From the NCBI GenBank assembly GCA_027488395.1, contig JAIYBT010000008.1:1-64000 (forward strand): a DNA stretch of 64,000 nucleotides, written 5' to 3'. The notes beneath the pieces are model-generated. The model was not told the DNA's origin. It worked only from the letters and a program-made list of their open reading frames with translations, and searched no databases. Position numbers and translations under genes: made by a program. This DNA is from Methylophilaceae bacterium (lineage in GTDB: Bacteria; Pseudomonadota; Gammaproteobacteria; Burkholderiales; Methylophilaceae). This document shows, in pieces, positions 18,741 through 27,907 of the stretch. The first letter of the stretch is position 1. Every line of letters begins with the position of its first letter.

Positions 18741-19115
18741 ATGGCAAAAAAAATTTTTTTAGTAGATGACTCTGCAACCATGTTGATGAGCTTGCAAAAT
18801 GGCTTTGAAATTGCGGGGTTTGGCGTAGAAACCGCAGTCGATGGCGTCGACGCCTTAAATAAACTCAAAGGCGGTTTAAAACCAGACTTAATGATCACCG
18901 ATATCAATATGCCGAATATGGATGGCATTGGATTGATTCAAGGCACCCGCACTTTGCCGCAATTTCGCTTTATGCCGATTGTGGTGTTGAGCACCGAAAG
19001 CCAACAAGGCAAACGCGAAGAAGCAAAAAAACTGGGAGCTACTGGCTGGATGGTCAAACCTGTGACCAGTGCCGACTTGATTAAAGTGGTAAAACAAATG
19101 TTACCGGGCGCATAA
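18741..19115 (+). CDS. cheY: CheY-like single-domain response regulator (second copy)
   Basis: A 124-residue receiver domain with D9, D10, phospho-acceptor D54 (MITDINMPNMDG), T85 and K106 (GWMVKPV). The sequence STESQQGKREEAKKLGATGW is typical of CheY proteins of polar-flagellum and alternative chemosensory systems. AAGGA before the ATG supports the start. The 45-bp gap to the STAS gene is the widest since the HEAT gene but still operonic. The CheZ-like gene follows 80 bp downstream, which makes this receiver its likely substrate. Confidence 0.94.
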   Translation: MAKKIFLVDDSATMLMSLQNGFEIAGFGVETAVDGVDALNKLKGGLKPDLMITDINMPNMDGIGLIQGTRTLPQFRFMPIVVLSTESQQGKREEAKKLGATGWMVKPVTSADLIKVVKQMLPGA

Positions 19116-19195
19116 CGCTTGCGCTTCACCCCTGAATGGTCGTGTGGCTGGATGCCACGCAATGTAAGCCTAGCATGCGCTAAGAAAGTGATCGT

Positions 19196-19705
19196 ATGAA
19201 TGCTCATCATCAAGCAGAATTAAAAAACTTACTCAATCAGTTTTCCATCTTTCAGCGGCAAGTGGATGAAAAATTAACTGTTGTGGTAACCGATACCGAA
19301 ACCTCGGTGATTGCCGCCTTGATGGCGGCCAAAAAAATCGTTAACCTGATAGAAGCCAATCAAACCAGCCTGATAGATCACTCACATGTGGGCAATGCCC
19401 CCAATACGAATCACGAAGTATTCAAACAAATCGCGGATCAACACGCCAATATTTTAGGCATCATGCTTGAAATGCAGTCTCACTTTCAGTTTCACGACAT
19501 CGTGCGGCAAACGATAGAGCGCATGCAAGATGCCATGTCAACGTGCGACGATATCATGCAGTCATTGGCGTTTGCGGTCGATTCGGACAAAGAGCTTCAT
19601 TACTTGGCAAACAAAATGGCCACGCTCAATCATGAATATCAAGCGCTAGAACATCTTCATGCCAAGCCAACATCTGATCTCTCTGCACATATTGAGTTTT
19701 TTTAA
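19196..19705 (+). CDS. Small CheZ-like phosphatase candidate
   Basis: A 169-residue helical protein without signal peptide. The segment QFHDIVRQTIERM (residues 98-110) fits the CheZ active-site signature, in which Asp and Gln four residues apart (D143 and Q147 in E. coli CheZ, motif QDLTGQ) activate water for CheY dephosphorylation. Here these would be D101 and Q105. The flanking helices (about 7-58 and 72-150) fit a CheZ-like four-helix hairpin dimer. The C-terminus has no clear match to the CheY-binding peptide of CheZ. Position directly after cheY agrees. Similar FxDxxxQ proteins are often annotated only as hypothetical; the phosphatase role is inferred. Confidence 0.6.
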   Translation: MNAHHQAELKNLLNQFSIFQRQVDEKLTVVVTDTETSVIAALMAAKKIVNLIEANQTSLIDHSHVGNAPNTNHEVFKQIADQHANILGIMLEMQSHFQFHDIVRQTIERMQDAMSTCDDIMQSLAFAVDSDKELHYLANKMATLNHEYQALEHLHAKPTSDLSAHIEFF

Positions 19706-19916
19706 ACACATGCAATGTGCTGTTGCGTTACAGCAAGGATGCAGTCAAGCCAGATTCAGAGCGCATTGTAAAATGTCAATGAATGACATGGCGACACTCA
19801 GGTGAAGCGAGATTGCTAGAATGCAAACCTGTTGCATAACGCCATAGCCCAATCAGGCTATTGCACACAACTTACAGCCAACCTAGGATGAAAAGACTTC
19901 ATACAAGGTGATGAGC

Positions 19917-20150
19917 ATGGCTTTAAGTCGCAAACAATATCAACGTCAAGCACAAGCAAAATGGGTTGATCGTTGTCGTGTCGTTTCTGATACGCAGGGC
20001 TTGCAAGCTGTTCCATATTTAGAAGCCACGCGATGTCCCGATTATGAATTAGGCGCTACCTTAGCCGCAATCGCAGCCAATCGTTTTATCCGCACCTTGA
20101 TTCAATCATCCAAGCTTGACGAAACTAAACGTCATCCCACGCAGCCTTAA
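19917..20150 (+). CDS. Hypothetical 77-residue protein
   Basis: The ATG at 19917 has AAGG eight bases upstream; GTG and ATG codons at 19908 and 19911 overlap that site and are less likely. The product is basic at the N-terminus (ALSRKQYQRQAQAKW) and ends in a polar tail, without signal peptide or membrane helix. I recognise no family. A 6-bp hairpin (ATAGCC/GGCTAT at 19844-19861) lies upstream. The 211-bp gap after the CheZ-like gene leaves open whether it belongs to the operon. Confidence 0.5.
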   Translation: MALSRKQYQRQAQAKWVDRCRVVSDTQGLQAVPYLEATRCPDYELGATLAAIAANRFIRTLIQSSKLDETKRHPTQP

Positions 20151-20343
20151 AAAAGGAACAGGTTGCGCAAACATACTTCTCTCTCCTCCACGGTCATCAC
20201 CCACCTTGTGAGACTTGCCATTATCCCTAAACGGTATTCATTGAGCACTCACAATTGCGGCAGTGAGATGCAAATAAAATGTGGCCTTAAATGCATACCC
20301 TTTTAAAGTAACAAGATTCATCGCCTTCGATGGCAAAGAAAAA

Positions 20344-20374
20344 AGGCTGAAACCGTTGTGGTATCAGCCTTTTT
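20344..20374 (+). terminator. Rho-independent terminator at the end of the plus-strand block
   Basis: AGGCTGA-A-ACC, loop GTTGT, GGT-A-TCAGCCT, then a T run; an A run precedes the stem. It can serve the plus-strand genes and, read from the other side, the tRNA transcript. The outer stem is identical to that at 6091. Confidence 0.85.
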
Positions 20375-20379
20375 GTTTG

Positions 20380-20456
20380 TGGCGCGCCCGGAGCGATTCG
20401 AACGCCCGACCCTTTGGTTCGTAGCCAAATACTCTATCCAACTGAGCTACGGGCGC
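20380..20456 (-). tRNA. tRNA-Arg (anticodon ACG)
   Basis: The reverse strand gives the acceptor stem GCGCCCG/CGGGCGC, a D arm with AGCTCAGTTGGATAGAGT, anticodon loop CTACGAA in the TTTGG/CCAAA stem, a T arm with GTTCGAATC, discriminator G and encoded CCA. The total is 77 nt. Anticodon ACG (read as ICG) decodes CGN arginine codons. Confidence 0.97.
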
Positions 20457-20519
20457 TAGGGTTTGTTTTTGATTTGCATCTCAAACAAGAACAATATTAT
20501 AGCACAAGATTTAGCATTT

Positions 20520-20614
20520 TGGCGGTGAGCGAGGGATTCGAACCCTCGATACAGGTTTAAGCCCGTATGCTTCCTTAGCAGGGAAGTGCCTTCGACCAGC
20601 TCGGCCAGCTCACC
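20520..20614 (-). tRNA. tRNA-Ser (anticodon GCT)
   Basis: The reverse strand gives the acceptor stem GGTGAGC/GCTCACC, anticodon loop CTGCTAA in the CTTCC/GGAAG stem, the long variable arm typical of serine tRNAs (about 21 nt), a T arm with GGTTCGAATCC, discriminator G and encoded CCA. The total is 95 nt. It lies 63 bp upstream of tRNA-Arg in the same direction, so both are probably one transcript. Confidence 0.97.
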
Positions 20615-20758
20615 GTTTTTCAAACGTGTTGTACTGCTTAAATCAAATGTGTTCAATACTGCGCAATGCATCACGTACTGCAGTAGTGCATTGAGCGCGT
20701 GATACTACGCGAAAAGCCTTAAAAAATCAACGCGATTTGTGACGACTTTTAATTTTTA

Positions 20759-21988
20759 TCACGCATTCTCTAGGCCAAACGCTTTGTGTAATACACGCAC
20801 GGCTAATTCCATGTATTTCTCTTGAATCACCACAGCAATTTTAATTTCACTGGTTGAAATCATTTGAATGTTAATACCTTCTTCTGCCAAGGTGCGAAAC
20901 ATTTGGCTAGCAATGCCAACGTGTGAGCGCATGCCAACACCCACGACTGACACCTTGGCAATTTTATCGTCACCAGACACTTCTCTTGCTTGAATATGGC
21001 CTTGTACTTTTTCACGCAAGATGGCCAAGGCTTTGTTCATCTCGTTTTTATGTACCGTAAATGTAAAATCGGTAGTGCCGTCTGCGCCCACATTTTGGAT
21101 AATCATATCCACATCGATATTTGCATCTGCCACTGGGCCTAAAATTTGATAAGCAATACCGGGTTTGTCAGGCACGCCTGCCACGGTAATTTTTGCTTCG
21201 TCGCGATTGAACGCAATCCCGGAAATGATTGGGTCTTCCATGTTTGCCTCGTTTTCTTCAAATGTAATCAGTGTGCCGTCGCCCTCTTCTTCAAAGCTGG
21301 AGAGCACACGGAGTTTGACCTTATATTTCCCTGCAAACTCAACCGAGCGAATTTGCAGCACTTTTGAGCCTTGCGAGGCCAATTCCAGCATTTCTTCAAA
21401 AGTGATTTTATTTAGACGACGTGCTTCAGGCACCACGCGTGGGTCAGTGGTATACACACCATCTACATCGGTATAAATTTGACATTCATCTGCACCCAAC
21501 GCGGCTGCCAGCGCGACACCTGTCGTATCTGAGCCACCACGTCCGAGAGTTGTAATATTGCCCTTGCTATCCACACCCTGAAAACCTGCCACTACACAGA
21601 CGTAACCATCCTCTAAATCTTTTTTTAGATTGTGCTGATCGATCTCTAAAATACGGGCTTTTGAATAAGCTTCATCGGTGAGTATTTTTACCTGTGCACC
21701 GGTGTAACTTTTGGCTTTTACACCGAGTTCCATTAACCCTAATGCAGTCATACCAATCGTCACTTGCTCGCCTGTGGAAACCATCACATCCAATTCCCGT
21801 GGATCAGGCTCAGGCATAATTTCTTTGGCTAGGGCAATTAATCGATTGGTTTCGCCTGACATTGCAGATACCACGACCACGACTTGATGTCCCATCGCTT
21901 TGTAACGGGCGACACGTCTCGCCACATTGCGAATACGCTCAGGATTGGCCACGGAGGTGCCGCCATATTTTTGTACGATTAATGCCAT
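20759..21988 (-). CDS. lysC: Aspartate kinase
   Basis: A 409-residue monofunctional aspartokinase, the usual length of the betaproteobacterial and Pseudomonas-type enzyme. The N-terminal kinase domain starts with KYGGTSVAN (residues 7-15), followed by VVVSAMSGETNRL and the nucleotide-binding GRGGSDTTGVALAAAL. Two ACT domains (about 265-340 and 345-409) form the allosteric site for lysine and threonine. It phosphorylates aspartate in the first step to lysine, threonine, methionine and diaminopimelate. In this family an internal start often yields a separate beta subunit; whether that occurs here is not visible. It lies downstream of alaS with 129 bp between. Confidence 0.97.
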   Translation of the reverse strand: MALIVQKYGGTSVANPERIRNVARRVARYKAMGHQVVVVVSAMSGETNRLIALAKEIMPEPDPRELDVMVSTGEQVTIGMTALGLMELGVKAKSYTGAQVKILTDEAYSKARILEIDQHNLKKDLEDGYVCVVAGFQGVDSKGNITTLGRGGSDTTGVALAAALGADECQIYTDVDGVYTTDPRVVPEARRLNKITFEEMLELASQGSKVLQIRSVEFAGKYKVKLRVLSSFEEEGDGTLITFEENEANMEDPIISGIAFNRDEAKITVAGVPDKPGIAYQILGPVADANIDVDMIIQNVGADGTTDFTFTVHKNEMNKALAILREKVQGHIQAREVSGDDKIAKVSVVGVGMRSHVGIASQMFRTLAEEGINIQMISTSEIKIAVVIQEKYMELAVRVLHKAFGLENA

Positions 21989-22117
21989 TTTAAATCCTTG
22001 TTTTTAACTGAGCAGCGTTCTATTCTTATTCAATCCCATCATCGGGGTGTGACATCATTTGTTCTAAGTGTTAATAAATAAGGCTATATTTCATTCGGGT
22101 GATTTGATTCAAGGAAA

Positions 22118-24751
22118 TTAAATGTTTACTTTCACCCAATCAACAACACTGGCTAAAGCGAGTGGCAACTTGGCGGGTTCCGTGCCGCCTGCCATGGCCA
22201 TATCGGGCTTACCGCCGCCCTTACCGCCGACTTGACTGGCGACATGGTTCACCAACGCGCCCGCTTTTATTTTATTGGTGAGATCTGCAGTGACGCCTGC
22301 GGCCAGACTTACTTTGCCATCCTGAACACTGGCAAGCACAATGGCTGCAGTTTTTAGTTTGTCTTTGAGTTTATCGAGTGTTTCACGCAGTGTATTGGCG
22401 TCTGCACCGTCTAAGGTGGCTGCCAACACTTTTACACCTTGAACATCTTGCGCTTGTAGCACCAGATCATCGCCTTGCGATGAAGCCAGTTTTGATTTAA
22501 GGCGGGCGAGTTCTTTTTCGAGGGTTTTAGCATGTTCTGACAGTTGCGCAACCTTGGTCGCAATTTCATGCGCTGGCGCTTTTAAATCTGCGGCTAACTG
22601 TGCTATCAACGATTGCTGCGTATTGACTAATTTAAGCGCACCTTCACCCGTAGTCGCCTCCACACGACGCACGCCTGCTGCAACGCCACTTTCTGCGGTA
22701 ATCTTAAACAAGCCAATATCGCCTGTGCGTTGCACGTGGGTGCCGCCGCATAATTCACGGCTGGTACCAATATCTAACACACGCACCTGTTCACCGTATT
22801 TCTCGCCAAACAACATCATGGCACCGGTTTTTTGTGCGGATTCAATATCCATCACCCGCGCTTGACAGGCGGCATTGGCTAAAATCTCGGCGTTGACGAT
22901 GGCTTCTACTTTGGCGATGTCGGCATCGGACATTGGCGCATGGTGCACAAAATCAAAACGGGTTTTATCGGTATCGACCAAACTGCCTTTTTGTTGCACA
23001 TGCTCACCCAATACTTGCCGCAGGGCCTTGTGCATTAAATGGGTGGCGGAATGGTTGCGCATGGTGTTAGTACGCGCTTGAAAATTGACTTTGGCAGTCA
23101 AGGTATCGCCGACGGATAAACTGCCTGTGCGCAATATGCCGTGATGGCCAAACACTGCCGCTTGGATTTTTTGCGTATCCTCAACGGCAAAAATACCATT
23201 GCTGGATTTGAGCTCGCCGCTATCGCCAATTTGTCCACCAGACTCAGCGTAAAATGGCGTTTCGTCCAATACAACCACGCCTAAATCCCCTTCATTTAAA
23301 CGGGTGACTGCACTGCCGTCTTTGTACAAAGCCAGTACTTTCGCATTGGTATCAAGGGTGTCGTAACCGTGAAACGTCGTGCCTTGGCCTTCATATTCTA
23401 GGTTGGTAGCCATTTTAAATTTACCCGCAGCACGTGCTTGTTCCTTTTGACGCGCCATGGCGGCATCAAATCCAGCGGTGTCTACGGTCACCTCGCGTTC
23501 GCGACAAATATCAGCGGTGAGATCGAGAGGAAAACCAAATGTATCGTGCAATTTAAACGCTAAATCACCGTTGAAAATGGCTGGCTTGGTTGCCAATTCC
23601 GCTTCTAATATTTGCATCCCGTTTTCAATAGTCTCAAAGAAGCGGTCTTCTTCAAGTTTTAACATTTCAGCGATGCGCTTTTGTTCGTTGACCAACTCAG
23701 TATAAGCCTCTCCCATCTCAGCAACGAGATCAGGCAAAAGCCGATAGAAAAACGCACTTCTGCACCCTAGTTTATAACCATGCCGAATCGCACGACGGAT
23801 AATACGGCGTAGCACATAACCGCGGCCTTCATTCCCAGGAATCACACCGTCCGCAATCAAGAAAGAACATGCGCGGATATGATCAGCCAATACTTTTAAA
23901 CTGGGACTGCTTAAGTCTTGCGTGTGCGTTTCACGTGCAGCGGCATGAATCAACGCTTGAAATAAATCGATTTCGTAATTGGCATGCACACCTTGCAATA
24001 CCGCCGAAATACGTTCAAGGCCCATGCCAGTATCGACCGAAGGCTTGGGCAGTGGATGCATCACGCCCGCTTCGTCGCGGTTAAACTGCATGAACACGTT
24101 ATTCCAGATTTCGATAAAGCGGTCACCATCTTCATCTGGGCTGCCTGGTGGCCCGCCGAAATGGTGTTCACCATGGTCATAGAAAATCTCAGTACACGGT
24201 CCACATGGGCCTGTGTCGCCCATCATCCAGAAGTTATCTGAGGCATAGCGCGCACCTTTGTTATCGCCAATGCGGACGATTTTTTCAGCGGGCACACCAA
24301 TTTCTTTGTGCCATATCTCGTAGGCCTCATCATCTTCCGCATACACAGTAACCATCAGCCGCTCTTTGGGGAGCGCGTAAACTTCAGTCAACAATTCCCA
24401 AGCAAACTGAATAGCATCGCGTTTAAAGTAATCGCCAAAACTAAAATTACCCAGCATCTCAAAAAAGGTGTGGTGACGCGCGGTATAGCCTACATTTTCC
24501 AAATCGTTGTGTTTGCCACCAGCACGTACGCATTTTTGACTAGAAGTTGCGCGCGTGTAGGGGCGTTTATCAAACCCCAAAAACACATCTTTAAATTGGT
24601 TCATGCCTGCGTTGGTAAACAACAAGGTCGGGTCGCCGTGCGGCACCAGCGCACTGGAGGCAACAACTTGGTGACCTTTGGAGGCAAAAAAGTCCAAAAA
24701 GGCTTGGCGAATTTGCTTGCTGGTGGGGTTACTGCCGTATTTAACTGTCAT
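22118..24751 (-). CDS. alaS: Alanyl-tRNA synthetase
   Basis: Full length at 877 residues. The class II catalytic core is at the N-terminus ([15 protein letters not shown], then [15 protein letters not shown]). The editing domain has the zinc-binding HSATHLMH and CGGTH motifs, and a C-Ala domain ends in [15 protein letters not shown]. It charges tRNA-Ala and clears mischarged serine and glycine. Its first codons overlap the end of recX by 11 bp, so recA-recX-alaS are translated as one unit, a common arrangement in Betaproteobacteria. Confidence 0.98.
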   Translation of the reverse strand: MTVKYGSNPTSKQIRQAFLDFFASKGHQVVASSALVPHGDPTLLFTNAGMNQFKDVFLGFDKRPYTRATSSQKCVRAGGKHNDLENVGYTARHHTFFEMLGNFSFGDYFKRDAIQFAWELLTEVYALPKERLMVTVYAEDDEAYEIWHKEIGVPAEKIVRIGDNKGARYASDNFWMMGDTGPCGPCTEIFYDHGEHHFGGPPGSPDEDGDRFIEIWNNVFMQFNRDEAGVMHPLPKPSVDTGMGLERISAVLQGVHANYEIDLFQALIHAAARETHTQDLSSPSLKVLADHIRACSFLIADGVIPGNEGRGYVLRRIIRRAIRHGYKLGCRSAFFYRLLPDLVAEMGEAYTELVNEQKRIAEMLKLEEDRFFETIENGMQILEAELATKPAIFNGDLAFKLHDTFGFPLDLTADICREREVTVDTAGFDAAMARQKEQARAAGKFKMATNLEYEGQGTTFHGYDTLDTNAKVLALYKDGSAVTRLNEGDLGVVVLDETPFYAESGGQIGDSGELKSSNGIFAVEDTQKIQAAVFGHHGILRTGSLSVGDTLTAKVNFQARTNTMRNHSATHLMHKALRQVLGEHVQQKGSLVDTDKTRFDFVHHAPMSDADIAKVEAIVNAEILANAACQARVMDIESAQKTGAMMLFGEKYGEQVRVLDIGTSRELCGGTHVQRTGDIGLFKITAESGVAAGVRRVEATTGEGALKLVNTQQSLIAQLAADLKAPAHEIATKVAQLSEHAKTLEKELARLKSKLASSQGDDLVLQAQDVQGVKVLAATLDGADANTLRETLDKLKDKLKTAAIVLASVQDGKVSLAAGVTADLTNKIKAGALVNHVASQVGGKGGGKPDMAMAGGTEPAKLPLALASVVDWVKVNI

Positions 24752-25199
24752 CTTCAGTGGGTCTATTCAATACTTTTTTGATTACATCAAACGAAAATCC
24801 GCGACTTTGCAAAAAACGGGCTTGTTTCGCCCATTCCTCCCGAGAAGTCGCGGCCGCTTTAAATTTTTTGCGCCAGACTTCACTGGCGCGGTCATACTCT
24901 GTCTCGCTTAATTGCGAAATTGCAGCGGAGATGAGGTCTTCCTCAATGCCTTTTTCACGTAATACTTGCGCAACTTTACTAGTACCGAATTTAGCTTGTT
25001 TAGCATGTACCATTTGCTCAGTAAATCTTGCATCGCTTAACCAGCCACGTTGCTTAAAATCTGCGAGCAAAGCGGGTATATCGTCTGCCTCACTGGCATA
25101 TGCTTTCAGCTTTTGCCCTAACTCGACCAGAGAGTATTCACGTTTGCTTAAATACTCCAGTGCGCGCTGGCGTAAGGACTTATCAAGCTGCGCCCGCAT
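24741..25199 (-). CDS. recX: RecX, regulator of RecA
   Basis: A 152-residue RecX with three tandem three-helix repeats, including [38 protein letters not shown] and [16 protein letters not shown]. RecX binds the RecA filament groove and limits recombinase and co-protease activity. It follows recA by 19 bp and overlaps alaS by 11 bp. All three repeats are present, so it should be functional. Confidence 0.96.
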   Translation of the reverse strand: MRAQLDKSLRQRALEYLSKREYSLVELGQKLKAYASEADDIPALLADFKQRGWLSDARFTEQMVHAKQAKFGTSKVAQVLREKGIEEDLISAAISQLSETEYDRASEVWRKKFKAAATSREEWAKQARFLQSRGFSFDVIKKVLNRPTEDDS

Positions 25200-25218
25200 C
25201 TAGGCGCGTATCTCTGAC

Positions 25219-26247
25219 TTAATCATCTTCGCCGCGAGGCGCGACCATGACGTCTGCCAACACTTTGGCATTATCACGAATACGGCCTTCAATTTCGCTG
25301 GCAATTTCAGGATGCTCACGTAAAAACTCTTTGGCATTTTCCTTGCCTTGACCAATTTTTTCACCGTTATAGCTGTACCAAGCCCCCGCTTTTTCCACCA
25401 TTTTCAAGTTGGAACCCAACTCAATTATCTCGCCCAATCGCGAAATACCTTCACCATACATGATGTCAAATTCTGCTTGCTTAAACGGCGGCGCCACTTT
25501 ATTTTTAATTACTTTTACGCGGGTTTCTGACCCGGTGACTTCATCACCTTTTTTGATGGCACCAGTCCGACGAATATCGAGACGTACCGAAGCATAAAAT
25601 TTTAAAGCGTTACCGCCAGTTGTGGTTTCTGGATTGCCGAACATCACACCAATTTTCATACGGATTTGGTTAATAAAAATCACCAAAGTATTCGTACGTT
25701 TGATGTTACCGGTGAGTTTGCGTAATGCTTGTGACATTAAACGGGCTTGTAGGCCCATGTGACTATCACCCATTTCACCTTCGATTTCAGCACGCGGGGT
25801 TAACGCCGCTACCGAGTCGACCACCACGATATCTACTGAACCTGAGCGGACCAGCATATCGGCAATCTCAAGGGCTTGTTCGCCAGTGTCTGGTTGCGAA
25901 ATTAACAGCTCAGGAACATTGACACCTAATTTGGCAGCATATTGTGGGTCTAGCGCGTGTTCAGCATCAATAAACGCCGCGACCCCCCCAATTTTTTGCA
26001 TTTCTGCAATCACAGACAAAGTCAGCGTGGTTTTACCCGAGGATTCTGGACCATAGATTTCGACAATACGACCACGTGGTAAACCACCTACGCCAAGGGC
26101 GATATCTAAGCCGAGCGAACCGGTAGAAACAACTTGAAGATCCTCGCCAATATCTGCGTCGCCCATCCGCATGATGGACCCCTTACCAAACTGCTTTTCA
26201 ATTTGTGAAAGCGCTGCGGCGAGGGCTTTGCTTTTGTTGTCATCCAT
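25219..26247 (-). CDS. recA: RecA recombinase
   Basis: A 342-residue RecA. Walker A GPESSGKT is at residues 66-73; the MAW motif, the DNA-binding loop L1/L2 region ([14 protein letters not shown], then [18 protein letters not shown]) and an acidic C-terminus (APRGEDD) are present. It forms the ATP-dependent filament for homologous recombination and triggers LexA self-cleavage in the SOS response. It is the first gene of recA-recX-alaS. A possible promoter is noted at 26318-26346. Confidence 0.98.
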   Translation of the reverse strand: MDDNKSKALAAALSQIEKQFGKGSIMRMGDADIGEDLQVVSTGSLGLDIALGVGGLPRGRIVEIYGPESSGKTTLTLSVIAEMQKIGGVAAFIDAEHALDPQYAAKLGVNVPELLISQPDTGEQALEIADMLVRSGSVDIVVVDSVAALTPRAEIEGEMGDSHMGLQARLMSQALRKLTGNIKRTNTLVIFINQIRMKIGVMFGNPETTTGGNALKFYASVRLDIRRTGAIKKGDEVTGSETRVKVIKNKVAPPFKQAEFDIMYGEGISRLGEIIELGSNLKMVEKAGAWYSYNGEKIGQGKENAKEFLREHPEIASEIEGRIRDNAKVLADVMVAPRGEDD

Positions 26248-26311
26248 GGTGTTTACCTTTATCTTTGGCCATCACATTTGTTAAGAAAATGTCATCAAAC
26301 CATTTATCAAA

Positions 26312-26346
26312 CTGCCAATTATTTCATAAAAAGCATACCATGTGAA
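26312..26346 (-). promoter_or_regulatory. Candidate recA promoter with degenerate LexA-like site
   Basis: On the minus strand a -35 TTCACA (26341-26346) and a -10 AATAAT (26318-26323) are separated by 17 bp; each matches the sigma-70 consensus in five of six bases. Overlapping the -10, the plus strand reads CTG-N10-CAT at 26312-26327, one base off the LexA form CTG-N10-CAG. The promoter is plausible; the LexA site is weak. Confidence 0.4.
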
Positions 26347-26447
26347 CGAAAGATATGGATTAGCTTGCAGGTTGTTGCGTCAACCAATTTTAAGGTTGGA
26401 CGTTGAAAACTTTCGTTGCTTTAATTGCGTGGTTAAAAGGAGTCAGT

Positions 26448-26849
26448 ATGCTTAAATGGGATGTAGGTTTGGCAAAACTTAGTCTGTTGATTGGCTTGTT
26501 TGTTTCCAGCGCAATGGCCAATGCGCATGATGATCAATGGTCGATCGGCATCGCAATCGGCAATCCTTATCCGCCTGCAGTGCGTTATTATGCGCCTCCA
26601 CCAGCCTACTATTTACCGCCCGCTGCCTATTATGCGCCACCGCCAGTAGTGTATCGACACCCGCACAGCCGTTACTACAGTGTGCCAAATGCGGTCTATC
26701 AACCCGCATTTCCAAGCGCTATTCCTTACTATGGAGGCGGCTACTATCATAGAGATGATCAACGTCGACAAGGTCGTCATTATCGTCGCAATGAGGAACA
26801 CCACGAACGTCATGACGCTCGCGGTTGGGATCGAGATCATGACCACTAA
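26448..26849 (+). CDS. Secreted Tyr/Pro-rich protein with His/Arg-rich tail
   Basis: The ATG at 26448 follows AAGGAG by six to seven bases; an upstream in-frame ATG at 26403 has no such site. The product is 133 residues: a signal peptide of about 24 residues ending SSAMANA, a middle section of YYAPPP-type repeats (about 45-75), and a C-terminal third dense in His, Arg and Asp (for example EEHHERHDARGWDRDHDH). Similar short proteins are common in Betaproteobacteria and are annotated as hypothetical exported proteins. The His-rich tail could bind metal; no function is established. It is divergent from recA and convergent with pncC. Confidence 0.8.
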   Translation: MLKWDVGLAKLSLLIGLFVSSAMANAHDDQWSIGIAIGNPYPPAVRYYAPPPAYYLPPAAYYAPPPVVYRHPHSRYYSVPNAVYQPAFPSAIPYYGGGYYHRDDQRRQGRHYRRNEEHHERHDARGWDRDHDH

Positions 26850-26861
26850 GCGCTGATATGA

Positions 26862-27404
26862 TCACACTGGGTTGTGCTCGTTGGCTTGCGCGTCTAAATG
26901 AATGAGTTGTGTAAGCACAAATAAGGTGGATTGTTCACGTACCGCCTGCCGATCACCCACAAACTGCTGTTGAAAGTGGCTGACACAAACAATTTCGCCT
27001 GAGGTAACGCGCCGTGCAAACGCAAAACACACCATGCCTACAGGCTTCAATACTGAGCCGCCACCTGGACCTGCAATGCCAGTCACAGAGGCTGACCAAT
27101 CGGCATGACTATGTGCAAGCGCTCCCGTTGCCATGGCTTGTGCAACCTCAACACTCACCGCACCTTTCTCCGCGATCATCGCAACAGGAACACTAAGTAA
27201 CTCTGTTTTTGCGGCATTACTGTACGTTACAAACCCACGCTCAAACCATGCCGAACTGCCAGCCAACGATGTCACCGTTTGGGCAATCATGCCACCCGTA
27301 CAAGACTCAGCCAAGGCAAGTTGCCAGCCGCGTGATTGATATTGTTGACCTAATTGGTGAGCCAGTGACGATGCATGCTGATCAAATGTCATTGCATCCT
27401 TCAT
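26862..27404 (-). CDS. pncC: Nicotinamide-nucleotide amidase (CinA C-terminal family)
   Basis: A 180-residue stand-alone CinA C-terminal domain. ESCTGG (residues 33-38) carries the catalytic serine, and VTGIAGPGGG is the other hallmark. It lacks the N-terminal molybdopterin-binding-like domain of full CinA, as in E. coli PncC. The reaction is deamidation of nicotinamide mononucleotide to nicotinate mononucleotide in NAD recycling. The ATG overlaps the stop of pgpA (ATGA), so it is co-translated as the last gene of the mogA-vanZ-thiL-pgpA-pncC run. Confidence 0.93.
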   Translation of the reverse strand: MKDAMTFDQHASSLAHQLGQQYQSRGWQLALAESCTGGMIAQTVTSLAGSSAWFERGFVTYSNAAKTELLSVPVAMIAEKGAVSVEVAQAMATGALAHSHADWSASVTGIAGPGGGSVLKPVGMVCFAFARRVTSGEIVCVSHFQQQFVGDRQAVREQSTLFVLTQLIHLDAQANEHNPV

Positions 27405-27907
27405 ATCGATACTGATTTGATCAATTGCAAGCAGGCGATCGCCATGCCCGCTGCCACCACATCATCCAACATGACGCCAAACCCACCGTGCACATGTTGA
27501 TCACACCAACTGATTGGAAACGGCTTGGCAATATCAAATAGTCGAAATAAAACAAAGGCCAATACAAACCAACCAAAGGTAGGCGGTATGGTTGTCAGTA
27601 CCCAAGCCATGGCCACAATTTCATCCCAAACAATGGCGCCATGATCGCTGACGCCCAAGGCTTTTCCTGTCTTGGTGCAACACACAACACCGAGTGCAAA
27701 CAGGCCGATTAATAGCGAAGACTGTATTAAGGCAGGTAACGACGCCATCGCGAAAAACAATGGGAATCCCAGTAACGTGCCGACAGTGCCAGGGGCCTTA
27801 GGCGATAAACCAGAACCAAAACCCAAGCTCAAACAATGTAAGGGGTGCGAAAAGACCATGCGCCAGTTTGGCTCATTCAGCTTGGATACGTTAAGCAAAA
27901 TGTACAT
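27401..27907 (-). CDS. pgpA: Phosphatidylglycerophosphatase A
   Basis: About 168 residues with several hydrophobic helices. GFGSGLSPKAPGTVGTL and WDEIVAM, then DDVVAAGMA, are PgpA family signatures; the acidic residues bind Mg2+. It removes the terminal phosphate of phosphatidylglycerophosphate to give phosphatidylglycerol at the inner membrane. The start is uncertain: the ATG at 27907 has AAAGGG almost adjacent, a TTG at 27898 is better spaced from it, and an in-frame ATG at 27946 would extend further into thiL. The end overlaps pncC by four bases. Confidence 0.93.
   Translation of the reverse strand: MYILLNVSKLNEPNWRMVFSHPLHCLSLGFGSGLSPKAPGTVGTLLGFPLFFAMASLPALIQSSLLIGLFALGVVCCTKTGKALGVSDHGAIVWDEIVAMAWVLTTIPPTFGWFVLAFVLFRLFDIAKPFPISWCDQHVHGGFGVMLDDVVAAGMAIACLQLIKSVSI

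Noticed and set aside
20380-20614. tRNA-linked integration site for a genomic island
   Set aside because: No integrase, no direct repeat of the tRNA 3' end and normal housekeeping genes on the lysC side.
24757-25203. 148-codon plus-strand frame opposite recX
   Set aside because: recX on the other strand is complete, conserved and part of recA-recX-alaS; this frame has no family resemblance.
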